Shown: positions 10,364 to 21,137 of the stretch, piece by piece
How the letters are laid out: each line of letters opens with the position of its first letter
Numbering within the stretch: position 1 is the first letter of the stretch
Assembly: GCF_018446385.1 (NCBI RefSeq)
Contig: NC_056004.1
Location: 26,604,492 to 26,668,491 of the forward strand
DNA length: 64,000 nt
Direction: 5' to 3'
Source: Zingiber officinale
Taxonomy: Eukaryota; Streptophyta; Magnoliopsida; Zingiberales; Zingiberaceae
Made by a program: the position numbers and the translations under genes
The notes under the pieces: model-generated
What the model saw: only the letters and a program-made list of their open reading frames with translations
Database searches by the model: none
Told to the model about the DNA's origin: nothing

Positions 10364-13300
10364 TATTACAAGAAAATACTTATTCAACAACACTCAATAT
10401 ACAATAATTTTATGCCAAAATCATTATTTTTTATTTTTTTACAATGGTTTGTCTTTGAGTTTTTTTTAATCAAAGACAACAATTTTTCACAAATCCTTGT
10501 CTTTGAGCATTTTTTGGGGCTACAATAACCGTTTTAAAAAATTGTTGTCTATTTGGGCTTTTTTAGATGGCTACGACAACGATTTTTTAAAATCATTGTC
10601 TATTTATGTTTTTTTTAGAGCTATGACAAACTATTGTCTATTTGCACTTTTTTTTTTTTTGAGGCTACAACAATGGATTTTGAAAACTGTTGTCCTTTTG
10701 TAAAAACTTAATATCTCTATTTTGTTCCCACGCCAAGTATCTCAAGTGAATTTCATCTCTTCCAGGCCGTCCAGATTTCATCTCTTCCAGGCCAACCTTG
10801 GACGCCACCAGCGACCCCTTGTCCTCTCTTCCTCCACCAAGTCTGACAGCTCCACATCCTTCCTCACCGTTGACGGTTGTTTATCTCCTCTTCATACCTC
10901 TCCTCAAGCCTCCACCACATCCCTTCCTCATCACCTCTTCCTCATGCCAACATAAGGAAACACCTGACGCCAAGCTTCCAATGTCACCTTCCATCCATCC
11001 TTTTTCTCTATTTCTGGCCATCTCTTCTCTCCAGGTTAGAAGAAAGAAATCCGGCCACTTTATCTCCACCTCCTCTTCTAATTAGAAGAGGAGATCCAAC
11101 CACTTCATCATCCAACAATCCCCTCTCTTGTTTGGGTGAGAAGAGGAGAGTTCCATTCATCTCCTTCACTTCCGGACAACAACTATTCCCCTCTTCGGGT
11201 TAGAAGAGGAGGGCAGCCCTCTCCCGATGATTCTGACATTAGCCCCTCTGCAAGCGCCTACAACCGTCATCCACTCGCGAGTTTGGGTCAATCTCTTCGT
11301 GTGTGGTTTATGTTTCTTGTTGTGTTGTTTACTTAAGTGTTGATTGTTCATTTGTGTGTTCATGCTTGTATTGAATTGATCTTCCATGATTAATTTGCAC
11401 ACACTTTGGTTAATTTGATTTATAACAACAATGTGTTCGACAAAATATTTCTTTCCTTAGTTAGACTTTAATTGTTGCAACTAGTTTAGTTTAATTACGT
11501 GCAATGATTTTCTTATTGAATTTAATTAGGATGTTTATTCTTGTTCTTAATTTTGGAGAAATTATGTTAGATTAGATTATGTTTTGTTCCATGTCAAGTT
11601 CATGTCATGCTTACTTTATGTTTTTGTAAATTTTCTTGCAATTGTAGTCTAGGGTAGATTAGAGTTTGATGACTTACATTGTCTTTCATTTATTAGAATT
11701 AGATTTCATTACATATATTTTCATTTCTTAGTTTTAGAACTGAAATCCAAACCCCTCATTTAAGCATAAAAAATCTTGCGCGATAAGATTGGATCCTAGG
11801 GTTATCATATTCTATTTTTATTAAGCATTTAATTTAGTCAATAAAACACTCATATGCCAACTATTATTGATGTATGAAGGAGCTTATTGGGATAAATACT
11901 ATCCCTGCTATAAAAGAAGTCAACATTTTTAAAGATGATGTTGTCATCTAATTTCTGAATCCCAAAGGTAAACCAAGATAGAAATTGATTAAGTTAATGA
12001 TTTCATGTATCATATAACAAAATTATACATTGTGTTATACCCTCTGTAGATTGAGCATTAGTCCGTAGGTTACCTTGTTCCTTGTTTAGTTGTTGTTTTA
12101 CACTTCCATTTTTATATATTTTGATAGCTCTTATACTAGTTTCAAAACCATATGATTAATGATATTTCTTAATGGGCTTTCAAAACAAGTAGTCAAGCAT
12201 ATAACTCTTCTTTTATGGGAAGCTCTTATCATGTTTAACTATATTGATACTATTACTGTCCTTGAATGTTTGCAATCAATAAATATATTTAGGTTTTTAC
12301 ACATTGTGTTAGCAATTTTGAAATTTTTTGTTCAATGATGTGAGTGAATCTAATTGAGTTACCTCCTCTATAATGTAACTACATTGCAATGCTCATCTTC
12401 AAGTTACTGGACCACTTCTTTAAGAAGTTTTTCAAAGTAATGGTTTGGTCAAGGGGTGTAACCTTATTAGGAAAGAGAAGATTAGTTATATTCTCAATGT
12501 CAAAATAGAGTAATCATCTAACTACTTATTGATGGATTTTTTTTAGAGCTTGCTAAGCCATTGATTTTATTAATTTTTATGGCAACTTTTTTGTTTGTTT
12601 TAATTGTAGCCAAAATTAAGCTTGTTATTAAAGATGTCCATTTGGATATGCCACTTGAAAATTTATACATGCCTTATTCATGAAAATTATTGTCAATTAC
12701 AAAACTAAATGATGTTGCATGCTAGGACAAACACTTCTTTCTTATAGAAAAATGTACCTCAGGTTTGTCAAACTTATTGATCACCGTCTTTTATATAGCA
12801 ATAGAGCTAAATTAACTTGCACCTTAGTTCAATCCTAGTTTTATTCAAGGAATTCCATGTAAAATCTTAATAAATTCTAGAGGAAATGAGATGATAATGA
12901 TTTGTATGGATGATTATAGGGAGTAGCAATTACATGCTATGTGGCACTATATTCGAACCTCAGGAGTGTAACTGGAAAGTACTTCAATGATTGTAATGAG
13001 GAGGATATGAGTAACCGCACTCAATGACTAAGAACTAACAAGAAAGCTTTGGGATTTAAGTGAAAAGATTGTTAAAGTTAATGAGTAAAGAACATTCAAG
13101 GCAAGAGGATAAGTAGCATCTACCAAGATCCTTTAAATTCATGCAATAAGATATAGTCAAAAGAAGTAGTTTTAAATATCTTCTAATTAAAATTTCTTTG
13201 TGAGTAATTATGTTTGTTATAGAAGTCTAAGGATGATAATTTATATGCTTATCTGTGTTGTTTATTTAATAATATACTGTTGATTGAAATATATTTGGTT

Positions 13301-13541
13301 TTCATTCATCTTCTATTTGTCTTTGGTATTAAAAGATAATAGTTGAAAATTGTTACAAAACTATTATCTATCGCGCTCAAGATAATAGTTTTTAAACGTT
13401 GTGAAACTATAGTCTTTGGTATTAAAAGACAATAGTTTAAAATTCTGTTGAGCGCACTTTTAACAACAATGTCAATTATAACAGTTTTTAAATGACAAAT
13501 ACAATGGATTTTATCCATTGTATATTGCAATTTTTGTAGTG
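10364..13541. mobile_element. Non-autonomous CACTA (En/Spm-like) transposon
   Basis: The right end reads TTTTTGTAGTG (13531-13541), the reverse complement of the canonical CACTACAAAAA terminus. The left end TATTACAAGAAAA at 10364 is a decayed CACTACAAGAAAA. TTT flanks both sides (10361-10363 and 13542-13544), consistent with a 3-bp duplication although low-complexity. Subterminal repeats typical of the superfamily are present: left 10430-10700 repeats TTGTCTTTGAG/TTGTTGTCTATTTG, and right 13305-13510 repeats AGACAATAGTTTAAAA and a GCGCTC/GAGCGC pair. The 3.2-kb interior contains no TNPA/TNPD transposase that I can see. A GC-richer block at 10720-11340 may be captured host DNA. Confidence 0.7.
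10720..11340 (+). other. GC-rich insert within the CACTA element, possible captured sequence
   Basis: About 600 bp markedly richer in C and G than the rest of the transposon, with overlapping plus-strand open frames (10722-10955, 10798-11085, 10877-11203) of Ser/Pro/His-rich composition. I recognise no domain. A phrase like AGAAGAGGAGA recurs (11085, 11138, 11202). CACTA elements often carry gene fragments, so capture is plausible, but no splice pattern or conserved protein supports a specific source. Confidence 0.35.
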
Positions 13542-13599
13542 TTTTAAAAAAAATATTGTTTATTTATCATATTGATAAGAGTTTTATTAATTGAAGCAA

Positions 13600-13815
13600 A
13601 AGGTGAAGTCGTCACTTTAGCGACCACTCCAAGGCAATCTCATACTCTTTGTAAGAGGTGAATCACAGGGAGCATTTGACCTAGCATAGCGGCTCTTTGC
13701 ATGGGGAAGATCAGACATCCAGTAAGGTATTTTGCACTCGCTGAAAATTGACCCCAAGACCTATGTATTAAAACAATCACCCATGCAGGTACCAACTGTA
13801 TCAACCTGTGGGATT
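13600..13815 (-). mobile_element. SINE-like sequence
   Basis: Read on the minus strand it opens with a box-A-like AGTTGGTACCTGCATGGG, then a degenerate box B (CTTGGGGTCAATTTTC), and ends with TGTGATTCACCTC...TGCCTTGGAGTGGTCG. That tail resembles the tail of the clear SINE at 14200-14504 (GTGATTTACCTCCTCCG...GGCCTTGGGACGGG). No clean target-site duplication was found. It is probably an older, decayed member of the same tRNA-derived family. Confidence 0.45.
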
Positions 13816-14199
13816 AAGTTTTATTAATAAACATAGTTCACAAACTTTGTTCGTAAATATTATTCACAAACAGTTCATAAATTTTGTTCATGAACATTAA
13901 CGATCCTAACACATATGCGTTCTGTTCATTTAGTTTAATGAGTTATTCAAATCTACTCATTTAATTGACTTTGTGTTTATTCAAAGAACATATACAAACT
14001 TTTATCAAATCGAATATCAAATTTGCTCATGAACGTAGGGCTATAAATGAGCCAAACCTAGCCAAGCTTTGTAGTGTTCAAGCTTATATGATAAGCTTGT
14101 TTGCTCATTTTAAAAATTTCATTGTTTATTTAATATATAGATAAGAGTTTTATTGATGAACATGATTTAAAAATATTGTTCATGAATATTGTTGATGAA

Positions 14200-14504
14200 G
14201 TCCCCTCGGGTGGGTCTAGTAACTAGCGCATGAGGTGTTGCCACAATGAGGTCTGGGGTTCGAATCTCGGCAAAGCCGAGGTAAATACCTCTCTTATGTG
14301 CTAGTCACTATTCCAAAGGCTAGTAGCCGTCCGTGATTTACCTCCTCCGTGTTGGCCTTGGGACGGGTTGGCGGGGGTTTGCTTCCCTTATGTGCTAGTC
14401 ATTATTCCAAAGGCTAGTAGCCGCCCGTGATTTACCTCCTCCGTATTGATCTTGAGACGGGTTGACAGGGGCGCTAGAAGCGAGCGTATTCACTTTTTGC
14501 CGGA
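14200..14504 (+). mobile_element. tRNA-derived SINE with duplicated 3' module
   Basis: A 305-bp element flanked by an 18-bp target-site duplication, ATGAATATTGTTGATGAA at 14182-14199 and ATGAATATTATTGATGAA at 14505-14522 (one mismatch). Box A-like sequence lies at about 14215-14233 and a good box B, GGTTCGAATCTC, at 14257-14268, the internal pol III promoter of a tRNA-related head. The body contains two copies, about 95 bp apart (14293 and 14387), of a module that begins CTTATGTGCTAGTCA and runs to GACGGGTTG. The tail is T-rich (CACTTTTTGCC). Relatives appear on the minus strand at 13600-13815 and 32565-32757. Confidence 0.85.
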
Positions 14505-14850
14505 ATGAATATTATTGATGAATATTAAATAGCTTAACACATATACATTTAAATTTGTTCATTTATTTAAGTTAATGTATTATTTTAACTTATTCATTTA
14601 ATCGATGTTATATATCAAAATCGAACGGATATGAATAAATTCTTACTAAATAAAACATTAAATTTGCTCGATTCATTTATATCCCTGCGTGAACATTTGA
14701 TTTATCGGCAGCGGCTATGTTCCTGTCTGCTTATCATTCCTTGAAGTCTAATCTGTGTTTTGTCTCTCTCCCACATGCGAGGGCACATCAGCCACTTCCA
14801 CATTGGTTGCGAGCTTATCTGTTGCTGCGCCATTTGCTATTTCAGGATTC

Positions 14851-15315
14851 TCATAGCGCTCCACTTCCAAGATTTGCAATCTTTATCCTTGGTAAATTTG
14901 CTCTCGTTGTGTTTCTATATTTCCCAGACCCATCCGAATGGGCAAGTATATCTTTCCTTATCTGCTTCTGCACAAGACACTTCTTCCCAAATTGGTCGAT
15001 TTCTTCCTTGATCTGCGTTGTGCTCATTTGAATAGAAATTTTGCTTCCTTCTCCGTTGTGGTTTCCATTAATCTCTGTCTCCTCATCGCTTCCCTCTCCT
15101 GCAAAGAAGAAGGTGAACGGCGGCCTCGCCGCACCCGGCTTCATTATGTCCGCCATATACTCCGGCGGCAAACCTGATGCAAGCTCTTGTATTCGATCGC
15201 CACACAAATTTCCCTCTGTTAACTGATTAGTTTTGATGGTTCTTCCTATTGCTGTTGCTATTGTTATTGCTATTTCTATTGCTATTGCTATTGCTATTGC
15301 GTCGCAAACCATCAA
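14851..15315 (-). CDS. Unassigned open frame, possible gene fragment
   Basis: A 154-codon open frame, or the part of it after the repeat, that I cannot assign. The N-terminal residues (about 5-22, Ile/Ala repeats) are translated from a CTATTG-type hexanucleotide repeat and are unlikely to be real protein. The following part (about residues 30-130) has mixed composition and looks more protein-like, including segments such as GDRIQELASGLPPEYM. No splice partners, promoter or neighbouring exons were found. It could be a relic exon or transposon cargo. Confidence 0.25.
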   Translation of the reverse strand: MMVCDAIAIAIAIEIAITIATAIGRTIKTNQLTEGNLCGDRIQELASGLPPEYMADIMKPGAARPPFTFFFAGEGSDEETEINGNHNGEGSKISIQMSTTQIKEEIDQFGKKCLVQKQIRKDILAHSDGSGKYRNTTRANLPRIKIANLGSGAL

Positions 15316-15320
15316 AATAT
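15228..15320. repeat. CTATTG hexanucleotide repeat between inverted arms
   Basis: About nine degenerate units of CTATTG/CTGTTG/TTATTG at 15245-15300. They are flanked by inverted 11-bp arms, TTTTGATGGTT at about 15231 and AACCATCAAAA at about 15308, so the microsatellite would sit in the loop of a hairpin. Confidence 0.7.
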
Positions 15321-16067
15321 AGCATATGTTTAAAAATTTAATCCGACACTTATTTATTTATTATTAATAAAAAATTAAATAAAAAAATTTAAGTCCATCA
15401 AAATCAATATAAAAAATCTCCAAGTTGTATCCCCATCCCTCGAGCCTTCACCACAGCCGTTGAGCACAACGGCTGACGTCAAACTATTTTTCTTTCACGG
15501 CGGGACCCATCGTAACGCAGCCGTTTCTTTCACAGTGGCGGCGTATCCACCTGTCAATCAGGCAACGCTTGCTAAATTTGGAAATGACGAACTTTACTTA
15601 TGAGTTCACTGAACGGTGCAATAGTCTACTCCGCCGGGCCCCACGAGACTATGACGGCGACAAGCAACGGCAGCAGCCGGGCACGGATGCACCTGCGGAG
15701 GCTGCGCCTGCATCTACAACTGCAAGTGCATTGATACAGTAGGAGGGCTCCACGGGCTATCCGGCTGGTACTGGCTGAGACGTTGCCACCTAATTAGCCT
15801 GAGGTCGAATCCGGTGAGCGTGTGCTCTGGGGCGAAGTTCCCGTGTATCAGATGTCTGATCGATGTCGTGATTTACATCGAAGTGACGGGACGTTCGGAA
15901 TGAGCGTTATCATCATTGCCACGCAAGTAGGAGGAGGGATGCATCTTCACCGGGTTACCAAATCCGGCCACTATCGCAGCGCACGCTACGACATCGGGGA
16001 AGCAACGGACCCAGCCAGCTCACCAACAAATGATACAAGTAGTAGCCACGTTAAATCCGCCCTGCGC

Positions 16068-16731
16068 ATGGTCTGCTCTTCATCCGTGTCTATTCGCATG
16101 GCGAACTCGGCGGTTTCTTCCCGCGGCCGAAGAGCGCTCGTCGTCGAGGACAATGCCATCATGCGGGTGAGTACTCGATAAATTATCTTTCCCGTTCTAT
16201 AAAGGACTTGTTCGATCGGTGGTGGATGCAGCTGGTGGTGCGTAAGCTGATGAAGGAGCAAGGGATAGTATTGGAGGAGGCGGAGAACGGGAAGGTGGCG
16301 GTGGAATCGGTCAAGGAAGGCAAGTCCTACGACCTCATCCTCATGGACAGGGAAATGTCGGTCATGGATGGCCATGAGGTATACCATGCATGCATCTGTT
16401 CTATTCTCCTCCTTTCTACTCTTTTTGATCACTAGATCTGGTTACAGGCCACAAAGCAGCTACGACTACTGGGAGTGAAAACCCCCATCGTGGCTCTCTC
16501 GTCGGACAGCCAGCAGTGCGATAGGGACTTGTTTCTTAGAGCCGGCGCCGACGAATTCGTTGAGAAGGTACATATATGATGGATCATGCATATTTCATGG
16601 TCATTTGATCGAGTAGTTAATTATATTAATTAAAGAGGGAATATTTTAGCTGCCGTTCTCTTGGTTTGCAATTGCAGCCCCTGACAAAGGATAAATTGGC
16701 TGGGATCCTTTCCAAGTACGGTCTTCAATGA
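16068..16731 (+). CDS. Type-C (ARR22/24-like) two-component response regulator, receiver domain only
   Basis: Four exons with GT-AG introns: 16068-16166, 16232-16378, 16448-16567, 16678-16731. The product is 139 aa, or 129 aa if translation starts at the second in-frame ATG (16098). It is essentially one receiver domain. RALVVEDN carries the acidic pair, ILMDREM the phospho-accepting Asp, VALSSD a Ser where many receivers have Thr, and EKPLT the conserved Lys. There is no DNA-binding B-motif and no long tail, which fits plant type-C regulators that accept phosphate in histidine-to-aspartate relays (cytokinin-type signalling). All introns fall between codons. All key residues are present and no stop interrupts the spliced frame, so the gene looks functional. 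Type-A is the main alternative; the short length argues for type-C. Confidence 0.85.
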
Positions 16732-17526
16732 GTACATGCTCGCATGCTACACCTTGCTTCTCTTCTATATCAGTAATGACGTTTTCATCGTCCATTGAAC
16801 ACACCCTCAAGTTTCCTTTATATCAGCCTCTAGTTTCTCATTATTAGATCTTTCAGTGTCTATGTTATGGAATGTCTCTGTTGTTGGAAGTCGGTCAAGA
16901 TCAAACTTCTAAGTGTCTCTTGGGTACGTCATAATTGATAATATAGACAGTCAAACAAATTAGCAGTGTCAGATGCACAGACACGTGGCAGACCAAAAAA
17001 AACTTCGGAGCTAAATGTAGCCGTATATAAATATAAGAAAATATGGCTTCTTCTTAAATGCAGCAAGACAATTGTATAAATGCAATTCCAAAATTGGAAA
17101 TGTACAACTGCTCAAGCAAGAGTCTGGTGTAAGGAGAAGGAGAACTTTAACCGCCACTCTACTTTCTCACGGGAAACGTGAACGTCTTGCCTATTATTGT
17201 ACCTATGTGCGGTTTATATATTATCCTTCTCTGTAGATTCCAGGTAAAGGAAGCAGTTTGATCGGGGAGTTAATCATATTGGATACAATTACGAATATGC
17301 TTTGCGGGTTTGGCACGAAGAAATCCTTGGAGACATGGAGAAACATGAATCTACCACAAAATTATATATACCTTTCAGGTAAAATAGTTCATGTTAATTT
17401 ACGTCACTTTATCAGACTAAACACCTGCTCATATAAAATTAAAATTTCATTATATGTATTTATAGTTACATAATATAATTATATGATTTACAAATAGTTT
17501 GTATCTAAATAATATTTCCAACTACG
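16732..17526. other. Response-regulator downstream region, no further gene seen
   Basis: Probable 3' UTR followed by AT-rich intergenic DNA. The short open frame at 17258-17473 has no recognisable features. Confidence 0.5.
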
Positions 17527-18055
17527 CTAAGAGCATCCATAATGACTAGGAATATTTTTCTAAGTATTTGTGCTCCCACTTCCATATCATTCTTCAAATA
17601 TCTCAACTTTCATAATGAAAAACTCCACCAATCAAATATTTATGAGTCCGAACCATCAAATATTCACTCTTAAATATCCTCAATTCACAATCAAATATCT
17701 CACCAACCAAATATTTATTTTTTATTTTTTATTTTTTATTTTTTTTAATTTAATTAAATTAAAAAAATTAAAAAAACTAAAAACAATGACAGCCCACCAT
17801 TTTGGTGGGCCCCATAAGATTTAATTAAATTATAAAAAATCAAAAACAATGACAACCCACCATTTTGGTGGGCCCCATAAGATTTAATTAAATTAAAAAA
17901 AATCAAAAACAACATCAGCCCATCATTTTGGTGGCCCCACAAGAAGAAAATCACCCTACACACAATCACCTCTCAAATACTCTCCCATAATGAGAGATAT
18001 TTAGAGAAATATCTCCTCTAAATATCTCAAATATAATGATGGATTTAGATTATGG
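17527..18055. mobile_element. MITE-like element with three 63-bp tandem repeats
   Basis: The ends AGAGCATCCATAATG (left) and TAAATCCATCATTATA (right, minus strand) form a weak inverted repeat. Subterminal AAATATCT/AGATATTT motifs occur on both sides. Within it, 17763-17945 holds three tandem copies of a 63-bp unit, each centred on a GCCCACCATTTTGGTGGGC-type palindrome and followed by TTTAATTAAATT. No coding capacity. A clear target-site duplication was not found. Confidence 0.5.
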
Positions 18056-18060
18056 AATGT

Positions 18061-19358
18061 TAGGACACTTGTACTATCAAAAGTTCAGAATATTTTCAGG
18101 TATGTTTTAAGGCTCTCATTTTATTTTTAAAAATGTTTGGATCCATTCATAAAATCATTGTGAAACATAGCTAGTTCCGTCAATTTGGATTGGGCTTATT
18201 AGATTGGTCTATTCCGTCAAACAATTTAAATAGATTGGGTTAAAATTTTATTAATCTATTTAAAAGCGGGTTGAGACGGGTCAACCAATCTGGCCCGCGG
18301 TGGGCTTAGGTTGACCTGTAGTTTGAGGAAACGCTAAAGCAGTCGCTCGTGTACCTTGAACCGTCGTTAAAGCCCCTTGGCGCTTCTCTCTTATTTATCA
18401 TAGCTAAGAGCACACTTGCTACTCTTTTGTAATGCATTTATATAATTGGGACTACTAGATTAATTTATAATTATCTTTATGATAGACTTTCTTAACTTGT
18501 ATTTACTAAGTCATATGTGCTAAATTCATTTTGCTTCATGAATATTTTTTCTTAAATGGATGAGCAACCTATAGATTAATCCAAGCCACTGTTGAATTTT
18601 TATTTTTTTTTATTTTTTGATAAATCCACGAATTGATCCATCTAATCCGCAACCAACCATAGTTAAATTGGAGATATGATGGGTCAATCCTACTTATCCC
18701 ATCAAATGGTCAGTCCACCGTAAGTTGCCCGTCCAGCACAAGTCACCTCGTTCTGTCATTAATCGACCTGTCTGACCGCTCTAAAACGTGGCTCACAAAT
18801 TTTCTCGTTGTACTTTGTTACGATGGCGGAGCCATGTATATATAGGTCTATTCGAGCTGTAGTCCGGGGTCCAACGGCGATAAGAAGGGAAAAAATTGAA
18901 TTTATTGTAAAAGAAAGGAAAAAAAAAAAAAAAGCAGGCTCGCCCTGAGTGATGACATCAGCATCCAGGCTCATGACCCACAGCGTAGGTAGATTATCGG
19001 GGTGGGCTCCGCTATTGCTTTGTTAATTCTTCTTGCAATTAAAAAAATAAATAATGAGTTGGTTTTTTTTTTCCAATAAAGAATTTGCATGTGTGACGGA
19101 CAGGTGATAATTGATAACGAATAAAGTATAATATATATTTGTTAATAACTAATATACTATTCAGATTTTTCTCAATTTTAATTGAGTTATCCGGTTTAAA
19201 ACTCAGAATCTTTTACATTCTGTTCGTTCCGAATGGTTATATCAGAATTTTTTTATTATGAAATTCTTTTGCCCATATGTACTACAATTACGTATCGAGA
19301 AATCGACATTGAAACTCGATCGATTCACTTGACTTATTCAAGTAGGATCAGACCTGTC
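18061..19358. other. Intergenic and transporter 3' flank
   Basis: No gene seen. Contains an A-run at about 18910-18934. The part next to 19358 is the likely 3' UTR of the minus-strand transporter. Confidence 0.5.
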
Positions 19359-21057
19359 TCAATGGAAGTGGGCTCTCTGAATGCTTCGCAGCAAGGCGGC
19401 GAAGGATGATACAGTGCCCGCCACCGCGAGCACGACCCCGAACAATATGAGCCCGGCATTGAACGCGACGGCGGGTCGCGAGACTCGCGCCCAGCAGATC
19501 CTGAGGTAGAAGGCGCAGGGAAAGACGACGCTTATGGCGACGCTCACGAGGGAGCCGGTGAGGCTGAGGACGTGCTCGAAGTAGGGGACGGCGAGGGCGA
19601 GAGCGAGGACGAGGAGGAGCAACACGGACCCGACGCCGCCGCGGATTAGAGTGCGGGTCCGCCAGCCCATTCTCAGGGGCAGCCGCTGCTCCAGCTGGAT
19701 GGCGAAGGGGGCGAACTCGAGCGCGTACTTGGTCATCGGCGTCAGCACAGTGGCCCAGAGAGCCACTTTCGTCGCGACGATGCGCGGCGGCAGGCTCAGC
19801 GTGATTTGGGAGCTCACAGCCGGCCCGAACAGCCACGCCCCCATGAACGCTAGCGCCGTGTAGAGCGTCGACACGATGGCGAAACTAGTCACGGACACCT
19901 GATTGATTCATCGTTTCATTTGAGAGGACAATTTTAATGACATAATTATTAAATAATGAGGTGGAATACGATATAATATTATCCTGATCAAAATTCAGCC
20001 GTCAGGGATTAATAAAGATTTTATCCGAAGGAATTGGACGGCTATCAAGAAACAGTCTCGTCCAATGGGAATTAAAGCTGTGTCTTTACCTTGGTGAACT
20101 TGGACGGGTCCTTCATGGCGGTGTAGATATTTGGGAAGACAATGTGCCCGGCGAAGCTGAACACATACAACCCCGAGATCCCCGGAATCCTCTCCGCCCT
20201 CAGTGCCGGAATCTCATGGCTGCCCTGCACCCCGCCGAAAACCGCCACCCAGGCAACCGTCGCAAAGATAAGCAGCGACATGAGGATCCCCCCGAAGGAG
20301 AGGAACGATATGGAGGACAGATCCCGCAGCCACAGCGTGGGCAGCGCCACCAGCACCGCCATCACCGTCAGCATCTGCTCCGTCGACAGATGGAGCCACG
20401 GCAACCGCGCGTGGACGACGCCACCCAGAACCAGCGGCAGGTTGTCGCTCAGGGAGATGGTGTAGGACACCAGCGCGAAGAAGATCTCGAGGTATATGAA
20501 GGTGGAGGCCACGATCCTTCCTTTGGACCCGAACGCCCGCTCGCCGATGTCTTGGTAAGTCTTGGAGCCGGCGTCTTCGTCGAGGCACTTCCCGATGATG
20601 TGCGCCGTGTACGCGCACATGACGCCGAGGCCGATGAGCAACAACACCGAGCTCCATCCCCCGTTCTCGAGTGCGTAGGGAGTCGATAGCTGGCCAAGCC
20701 CTGAACCAGGAGAATTGATCACCACATCCACAGGCAATCAAAATCTCGAAATTTAAGCACAGAGGCCTCGGTAATTAATGCATGCGTACCTATAAGCATG
20801 CCGATCATGTTGATGACAGAATGCGCGAACGAGCTGGTGGCCTTGCCATGCTGCTCACTCTGCAGCCTGAAGGATTCGTCTTCTCCGCACTTGCAGGGAC
20901 AAAGCTTGCTCTCGGCCTCCACGCAGCTCGCACAGATCGAAGCCTTCGCTGCCTGTGCGCCGTGGACTGTCTCACTCACTACCTGATTCCGGTGACGCTT
21001 CGTCTCAAATAATGAACACCAGCAGCGGATAATCCTGGCTGCTACCGTATCCGACAT
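19359..21057 (-). CDS. AVT1-like vacuolar amino acid transporter (AAAP family)
   Basis: Three exons on the minus strand: 21057-20790, 20700-20090, 19898-19359, joined by GT-AG introns of 89 and 191 bp, giving 472 aa. The spliced frame places SVINMIGMLIG before LGQLSTPYALENGGW, the hallmark first membrane segment of AVT1-type amino acid permeases of the AAAP superfamily, which move neutral amino acids across the vacuolar membrane. The N-terminus (about residues 1-75) is hydrophilic and Cys-rich (CASC, CPCKCG). The remainder is a series of hydrophobic helices consistent with about ten membrane spans. Length is normal for the family. The coding exons are very GC-rich compared with the surroundings, typical of monocot genes. 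The start is the first ATG after a TATA box at 21131-21137. Exon 1 is cut by the left edge of the 5.5-kb duplication, but this copy is intact. Confidence 0.9.
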
Positions 21058-21130
21058 GATCCGAGTAGGATTTTATTAATGAAGGAACTCGATCGTGGTG
21101 GTTAGAGAAAGTGAGAAGGATCTGTGGTGA

Positions 21131-21137
21131 ATTTATA
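21131..21137 (-). promoter_or_regulatory. TATA box of the transporter
   Basis: TATAAAT on the minus strand, about 75 bp upstream of the ATG. It is duplicated unchanged at 26662-26668 in the second copy of the segment. Confidence 0.6.

Noticed and set aside
15660-15740. Cys-rich reading (CTCGGCACIYNCKC) suggesting a metallothionein end
   Set aside because: Spacing of cysteines does not fit a known plant metallothionein type, and there is no start, N-terminal domain or splice context.
20144-20689. Long plus-strand frames opposite the transporter exons
   Set aside because: Antisense shadows of GC-rich coding exons; the minus-strand frame gives a clear AVT1-like protein with correct splice sites.
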